Of a stretch of 64,000 nucleotides of DNA, positions 57,700 to 64,000 are shown piece after piece. Under the pieces are notes generated by a model, which did no database searches, was not told where the DNA came from, and saw nothing but the letters and a program-made list of their open reading frames with translations. Location of the stretch: assembly GCA_963580455.1 (NCBI GenBank), contig OY756972.1:19111001-19175000 (forward strand). The letters are read 5' to 3'. Each line of letters starts with the position of its first letter. Positions within the stretch are counted from its first letter, which is position 1. The position numbers and the translations under genes are program-made. This DNA is from Euonymus europaeus (Eukaryota > Streptophyta > Magnoliopsida > Celastrales > Celastraceae).

Positions 57700-60600
57700 C
57701 TATGTCGAGTGTTCCATGGAGGACGATAATGAGCGATTTAAGTGCTGAGCATTCTTGGTAGCCCGGACATTCTTCAGAGTCATCATCAGCTTCTGCCTCT
57801 CACCTTCAACTTCAGCAAACTGAAGACTTAGCTGGGAGTAACGATCGTGCATCTCCTTCAGTTCGGTTTCCACAGATTCATAACTTCCTTTTAGTTCCAA
57901 CATGTCTTTAATCAGGTTATTGATGTCCCTAAAGCTTCGCAATACTGCTTCCTCATCATTGTGTTGTTTCAAGAAAGAACTGCACCGCAGGAGGAACATG
58001 TCATATGGTTAGTTTTGTCTTGAGCTCGATTTTTGAAATGGCTGGCAATCATAAGAGTTCAGTATGATAATATTTTAGTACTACTGATGAGATGAAATTA
58101 TTTGTCGAGTCGAAGAAAGTTCGGACAATCTGAAAAAATGGTTTTCATGTAAAGGCCAATTTGCAAGTCTCTTTGTGCATCATAGCCAAATTCATGGAGG
58201 AAAATAAAGTATTTTTAAGGAAAGTATCTGCAACACATTTTGAAGGCTTGAAGTAATTCCTCCAGGCCTCGTCATCCTCTAATCATTTTTCTAACACCCA
58301 AAAAGTACACTAAGTTTTTTTTCATCAATGGAAGGAGGTATTACCTCTGGAAATGTATGCTTGATCTTTTCTTTGCCTGCAATGATTCAGCAAGTTCAAT
58401 TTCCAATGCAAGTACCCTTTCTAACGCATTACCACATCTTGAATATTGATTGTACAATGGAAACATGTTTCCCAGTTCTTCATTTGCCTGACGAAAGACC
58501 AGTTATAAGCCTCCAGTTAAGAAGGCAAACACATCTTAACCAACAAGAGATTCAAATTATTTTACCTTTTGTAATTGCATTAGTTCTCTTTGTAAACCTG
58601 GAAATTTTGAATCCAAATGAGCATCATTTTGTAGAAACAAATTCTCATTTTTCATCCTTTCCAACTGCACACAGAAGATGGAAACAGCATTTAGACTGCA
58701 TCAGATTTATCCTAAACAAATATTGGCTTGACCAGAAGGTTGTGAGAGATAGGAAAACGCTCCTTCATACTCCCTCTATGCCAGCAACATAATACAAAGA
58801 CAACAGTATATAATCGCATTTTAAGAGTCTTAAGATTGCAGAAATATGCATACCTCCATATTTAAGTGGTCCATGCTAGATTTTATACTTTCAGCCCTAA
58901 AGTGGTCACCATAAGAAGCTAGATGCTTGATATCACCATGCAGCAGGCTTTCTTGATTCACATGTACAAGGCTTCCATATTGACCACTAGCTTCAGATAC
59001 ATCCTGAAAGTAAGATATGTATGGTATTTGTTAGAAATTATTCTTGGAAACCAGTCTCTTCAATGATAATGTTCTCTGGTTTCATCTCCTGTGTAAGTTT
59101 TCTCCTTGTGTCGCATAAAACTACATGGACCAGTCAGTGCAAGAGAAATTAGAACAATCTTATTTTCCCATAGACTTTATATAAAATGTGTTTCTCCGTG
59201 TAAAGATAGGATTAACTTCAGCTAAGTTACTGCTAAGGACTGTCAAAATGCAGTTTTATGGTTCTTGTATTCATTTAACAGCATAAGCTTATCTTCCTTG
59301 TAATCTCTTGTTGCAATCCCCTGGTGCTCTCTAATAATAAAAAAATGCTTTCGGAAAGAAAAGAAAAAAAAATCAGCAAAAATTTTAAACTAATGTACTT
59401 CTTAAGCATGGAGAAAACTACAATGTCTTTCACCAGGACAAAAAGGATGCAAATGTAGAATGTGCCTCAAAAGATATCACCCAGCAGACGGGGACAATAA
59501 ACAGCCAACAAAAAAAAAAAAGATGATAATAAGATATTGGTTCCTTTTTCCCTCAAGTAACTTAAGTCATGTAGCCAGTCTTTGTGGTTTGTTCTTTTGC
59601 CTGTACTTTATTTTCTTGCACTCTGCTCTTGGTTGACACAATCTTTCTTTCTGCACTCAAAAAGGAGGAGATTCTCTTTGCTTGTTTTTTTCTTTTGGAA
59701 AAAGACATTGGACATGATTGAACGGAATGAACAGCACCATATTATTATATATTACAATAACAGCATCAGTTAAGACGAGACTGCTATCAAACAAGGATAA
59801 ACATGTCAAATATAGCTTCTTCCGCTAGACCAAATAAACAATGAAGCAAGCAATGAGTAATAGAAATTAAAAAATATATATATATATAATAATTACCTGT
59901 TTAGGTTGGGCATCTATGATCATGCTCGAATGGTCATCCACGACAACTGGAACCACAAATACAGATGTTGCTTCTTCACGCTTCATTGAACTATCTCGTT
60001 CCAGGTACTTAACATTCAGGTCCTCAGCTGGACCACTCTCATGAACTTTAACAAACAGGTCCTGAGAAGAGATATGACCCTTCTCGTGTGATCTATCATT
60101 TCCTTCTTCCTGACTAATTGATGTGGGATTCTTCAGCAGCTCTTTCATCAAGGTAAGCTCAATGGCAGTTCTTGACTTCTCCTCATTGCATTCTTCCAGA
60201 TATGCTTCAAGTTTCTGTTTTTCTTCCTTGCAGCATTCAAGGCTTATTAATGAGCATTCCAGTTCAGCCTTCGTCATGTCAAAGGCCTTTACTTTTTCCC
60301 GCTTGTCAGAAATTACTGATTGTAACCCAGCCTCCAATTCCAAAATTTTCATTCCCAGCTCCTCATTTTTCTTCAAGTGGGAAGCTTCAGATTTCTTCCT
60401 ATTCTCAATTTCGTCAACAGAATCTTGCAATTTCCAAAGCATTTCCTCACTGTGCTTTTTGGAGATTGACAGCTGGTGTTTTAGTTCTTGCAGCTTTGTT
60501 TCATACTGTTCTTTGATAAACGCAACTCTCAGGGATTCTTGCACAGGAACTGCTTGTCTTTCAGCTTCTTTTTCACGAGCCTGGGAACAGATGACTTCGG

Positions 60601-63600
60601 CCTCATCTTTAAGCTGCTTCATATGGATGGATATGTTTTTGAATTCCTCTGTCTTCAAAATCTGTTCAGAGAGCTTCTGTGTAAGGTCGTTACACAGGTT
60701 CTGCAATTTGAGCAGTTCATACCCATGCACCTCCAACCGGGTTATTTGCAGGTGCTGTTCTTCTACTTTGGCTTTCAGTAACAAATCTTTGACTTCCAGT
60801 TCTTCAATGCAGACTAACAGATTGTAAATCTCTTCTTCGGAATGCATCACCAAGTGCTTCAACCTTTGAAGCTCAGAATCCAAATTAATTTTTTCATCGC
60901 ACCAACTTACCTCCCTATTCTTGTATTCCTCAACGTCAGCTGATATAGCATGATTTGTATCAAGAAGCATCTTGTTTTCAGCAATGGAGGCTCTGAACTC
61001 GGAGATCAATGTGTCAAGAATTGTCAATAATCTAGGATTTTCTTCGATGCAAAGGGCTACAACCTTATGCCTATTCCAAAGTCCACCAAGGTTCCTATCC
61101 ACAAAGTGAAGTTTTTCTCTGACCTCCTCTACCCACCCCTCGTACTGAGCTCTAGTAGCAATATATTTTACATCTGTTGCGACCAGAGTTTCATACAATT
61201 CAGACAACTGGGATTCAAGAGCAGCAGTAGAAGAAGATTCATCTCGAGCCTTTTTAAGGCATTCCTCATTCTGGAACAAAAGATGGCAGACTCTAGATTT
61301 TTCTGATTCTAGATCTGATATTAGTTGCTTGAGATGGACTAATTCTGAATTCTGCTGGTTCAAATGAAGGACCTGGCAATGCTTCTCGTCTAATTTGTAT
61401 GCAAGATCTGCAATTATACCCTCTAGTTTATCTCTTGAACTTCTCTCCTCTTGCAGCTCATCATGCAGAGATTGGAAACTTTCTTTCAAACCACAAAGCT
61501 CTGACTCAAGCTCAGCCGATTCCTCAGTTTTATGCCCTAAAGACAACAACAACGCCTCGTGTTCATCATGCAATGACCTCAAACTCTCTCTCAAACCATT
61601 CAATTCCGAAACAAGTTCGACAGATTCCTCAGTTCTATTCTGTAAAGAAGCAAATGAAGCTTTGTTTTCATCAAGCAGGGATTGCATACTTTCTCTTAAG
61701 TTGTTTACCTCTGCTCTTAAATTGTTTACTTCTGCTGCAAGCTTTGCACACTCTGCAGTTTTATCTTCTGACAATGCCGTTGCAGCTTGGTTCTCATAAT
61801 GCAAAAATTGTAGACTTTCTTTTAAACTGTTTAGTTCTGATGCAAGCTTGGCAGATTCTTCATTTTTAGCCTGCAAAAAGGCCATCAAAGATTGGTTTTC
61901 ATCATGCACAGACAGCAAGGTTTCCTTCAAACCATCTAGTTCAGACACAAACTTAGTAGATTCCTCAGTTTTAGCCTGCAAAGATTCAGTTAATAGTTGT
62001 TTCTCCTTCGCAAGTTCAAAAGTTGTTACCTTGCCCCTCTCAAGTTCATTAGTTACAGTCTCCAATGCGAAGATTTCATCAGCAAGGTCTTTGTTTTTAG
62101 AAATAAGTTGCTGAAGCTCAATTTCTAACAGATGAACATTTGCAATAAGTTCTTTTTGCAGCTGTGCATAGTTTTCTTCAACTTCAGAGCCATTCTTCAG
62201 TCTGTAGGCAATAGCCTCAACATCCAACTGCAGCTTCCGCACCGAGGCATTAGAGACATTCAATTTATACAGCACCTCCTGCATTTCAAGTTCAAACCTA
62301 TGTTTCATCACCACAATTTCTGATTGCGCTCCTGTTAAGGAAGTCTGAACGATATCTTTTTCTTCAGCCAGAATCTTATTCTCTTCCATGAGTTGGGCAA
62401 TCCTTTCATACAAATTATGCTGAAGCTCTCCCAATTGCATCACAAAACCGGTTAAGTCCGTGGACTCCAAGCTCTGACTAACAGATTCACTCAACAATGG
62501 CAATCCACCGAATTTCTTTTCATGAGATGCCAATAAGTTCAGCAACTTACTTTGCAGAACATTTAGGCAATTCTGCATGTTGTCCTTCACAGAAGCGAGT
62601 TCATCAAATTCAGATTTAACATCTCTAAACTCTCTCCGCAAGGTTAGTATTTCATTTTGGAGACAGCCATTTTCTAGTGTTTTTTCATTCAACAGATTTT
62701 CCAACTTCGTCTTTTCTGCAGTGCAAGCCTTGTATTGATTCTCATAACTTCTGCAAACCTTTATCATGGATTCCAGTTCAGTAATCTTCTGCATAAGAAG
62801 AATATTTTCACAGCGAGAATTTTGTATGTTAGCTTCCAAATTTTGGTTTTTCAGAGCCACATCTTTGTATTCAGCAATGCAAGCGGCATTGTACTCACTC
62901 AGGGAGTGAACTTCATCCATTGCAGTCTTCAGCCTTTTCATCAACAACTCCTTGGACTCTGCAGAAAGCTCTAGTTGCTCTGCAAGTTCAACTATCTTCT
63001 CTTTCATTAGTCTAACATCATCGCTTGCCTCGAGCAAAGTTCCTGCTAAAGTCTTCGAAAGCACATCCAAGTATATATTCAGCAAATACATCTCACAAAG
63101 TTCATCTTCAACCTTTTTATATAGCCCTTCCTGTATGCAGAGTGATTGCTGTAAGTTCCCTAAAAGAGAATCTCCACCCAAGTTGTGTTTCTTTAGCCCG
63201 ACATATTGATCTTGGCACTGCAAGTTTTTTGCAGAGTAAAACTCCGCAGAATCAATTTTATGATCTTGTGCAATTTCTGGGAAATGTTGGAGGCTTGTTG
63301 GTGAAGAATCTACAAAAGATTGCCTGATAAGGTTCTCATTAGTCTCGAACATTGACAAAACCTGGACAGATAGCAGTTCAAGGTCCTTCTGCAATTGATT
63401 AACAGCAATGGAGTAGTTCAACCGTGCCCGTTTAAGTGCCGCTTCTGCAGCAATAGCCCTTCTTTCAAGCTCCTTGTTAATGGAATCCAAGTCATGTTTT
63501 TCCTCAGCGAGTCTTAATATCTGCTCATTCAGACCTTGGCACATTGTTTCCATCTCTGCCTTGGTAGAAGAAACCGTATATAAGCAAGTAGAGTGCTCAT

Positions 63601-64000
63601 TTCTGAGATTCTGCAACTCGCATAACATCTGTCTCTGATTTTCTTCAAGCTCCTGGATGAGGGCTTCATAGTAACACTCCATTTGATCCATTTTCTTTGT
63701 AAGGCCTTCCTTTTCAGATTTAGAATCATCCAATTCTCTCAAGAGTTCAAAGAATTTTCCTTTCATCGCATTTATAACATCTAGATGATCAGGATCCCAA
63801 GACTCAGACCCAGGAACATTGAGGCCATGAAGCATTCCAAACTCAGGTTGACACAAGTCAACATCAAAACCAATTTCAGATGCAAGTTGCTCACTTCTAC
63901 CAAGACTCGTTTCTCTGTTCTCCTTCATGCTTGCTCCAGCAGATGACATCAAGTTAAAATTAGGACTTGCGAATTGAGTTCCCTCTTTGAGATTCTGCAG
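57700..64000 (-). CDS. Giant coiled-coil protein, C-terminal 1,591 residues (sporulation-specific protein 15-like)
   Basis: Five minus-strand exons: 64,000-59,897 (runs off the right edge, frame still open), 59,003-58,854, 58,664-58,566, 58,487-58,345, 57,979-57,700. They join in frame by GT-AG introns and end at TAG. Nearly all of the sequence is heptad-repeat coiled coil rich in Leu, Glu, Lys and Ser, without a motor domain. The end reads VRATKNAQHLNRSLSSSMEH. It resembles the plant 'sporulation-specific 15 / myosin heavy chain-related' family, whose N-terminus holds an NT-C2 domain, here outside the window. From memory the closest Arabidopsis gene is At1g22060, a neighbour of the F-box gene At1g22040. 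Function is poorly known. Confidence 0.88.
61445..61985 (-). repeat. Tandem coiled-coil repeats inside the large exon
   Basis: On the minus strand about five units of 36-44 codons follow each other. The consensus is roughly LQ-KTEESAKL-SELN-LKESL, then a SLHDEN-like end. One unit has a small seven-codon duplication (AEVNNLR twice). The units diverged in DNA, so they are old but still in phase with the heptads. Confidence 0.7.

Noticed and set aside
58328..58792. 154-codon plus-strand ORF
   Set aside because: It overlaps two well-supported minus-strand exons with matching splice sites and has no family features.
59867..59896. C-terminal VIIIYIYIF tail of the long minus-strand frame
   Set aside because: This is read-through into an intron; a GT donor at 59,896-59,895 joins to the next exon in phase.
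60123..60827. Long plus-strand ORF (234 codons, Ser/Phe/Cys-rich) and others at 61,395-62,323 and 62,735-63,327
   Set aside because: They are antisense shadows of the Leu/Glu/Lys-rich coiled-coil exon, whose composition leaves the opposite strand open. No motifs.

Overview
This is nuclear DNA of a flowering plant, almost certainly a eudicot. It has spliced genes with AT-rich introns, plant-specific families (FANTASTIC FOUR, HIPP, RAB5 GEF VPS9A, GT31 galactosyltransferase), and many LTR retrotransposons and MITEs. I cannot name the species. All exon models were made by hand from splice consensus, reading frame and family knowledge; no searches were run.

Left part (1-25,300). A gag/protease-only Ty3-gypsy element of Athila type (tRNA-Asp primer site, no pol) fills 1-5,938 and runs off the left edge. 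Next, on the minus strand, is an intact VPS9A gene (five exons, 490 aa) for the RAB5 guanine-nucleotide exchange factor. From 12,831 to 20,815 lies a dead mitochondrial ribosomal protein S9 gene (minus strand). It is broken by a nonsense codon and frameshifts, carries a young full-length Copia element in its last intron (13,032-18,411), and is split again by a Copia solo LTR (19,788-20,751). An intact ten-exon beta-1,3-galactosyltransferase gene follows (21,909-25,272, minus).

Middle (25,300-44,000). A cluster of short inverted-repeat elements (Stowaway-like, a palindromic MITE, and a 998-bp Mutator-like element with 10-bp flanking repeats) precedes a HIPP metallochaperone-like gene (29,806-30,336, minus). 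Then come a LINE remnant, a decayed aspartyl protease gene (35,590-38,709, minus) that lost catalytic residues, and, divergently, an intact ribosomal protein L30 gene (39,104-41,864) whose promoter has TGGGCC and G-box motifs.

Right part (44,000-64,000). Two FANTASTIC FOUR-type genes lie in tandem. The first is intact. The second is cut by a Copia derivative whose two 174-bp LTRs are identical and whose single ORF fuses a gag fragment directly to reverse transcriptase/RNase H, without protease or integrase. An intact F-box/kelch gene follows, with a TRIM-like LTR remnant in its presumed 5' leader intron. Last is the C-terminal 1,591 residues of a giant coiled-coil protein (minus) that continues past the right edge.

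There is no operon logic here. The genes are independent housekeeping, trafficking, cell-wall and developmental genes. The F-box/kelch gene next to the coiled-coil gene resembles the Arabidopsis At1g22040/At1g22060 neighbourhood (from memory), so the right end may be a conserved syntenic block. The clearest theme is repeated loss of gene copies by LTR-retrotransposon insertion and point decay.
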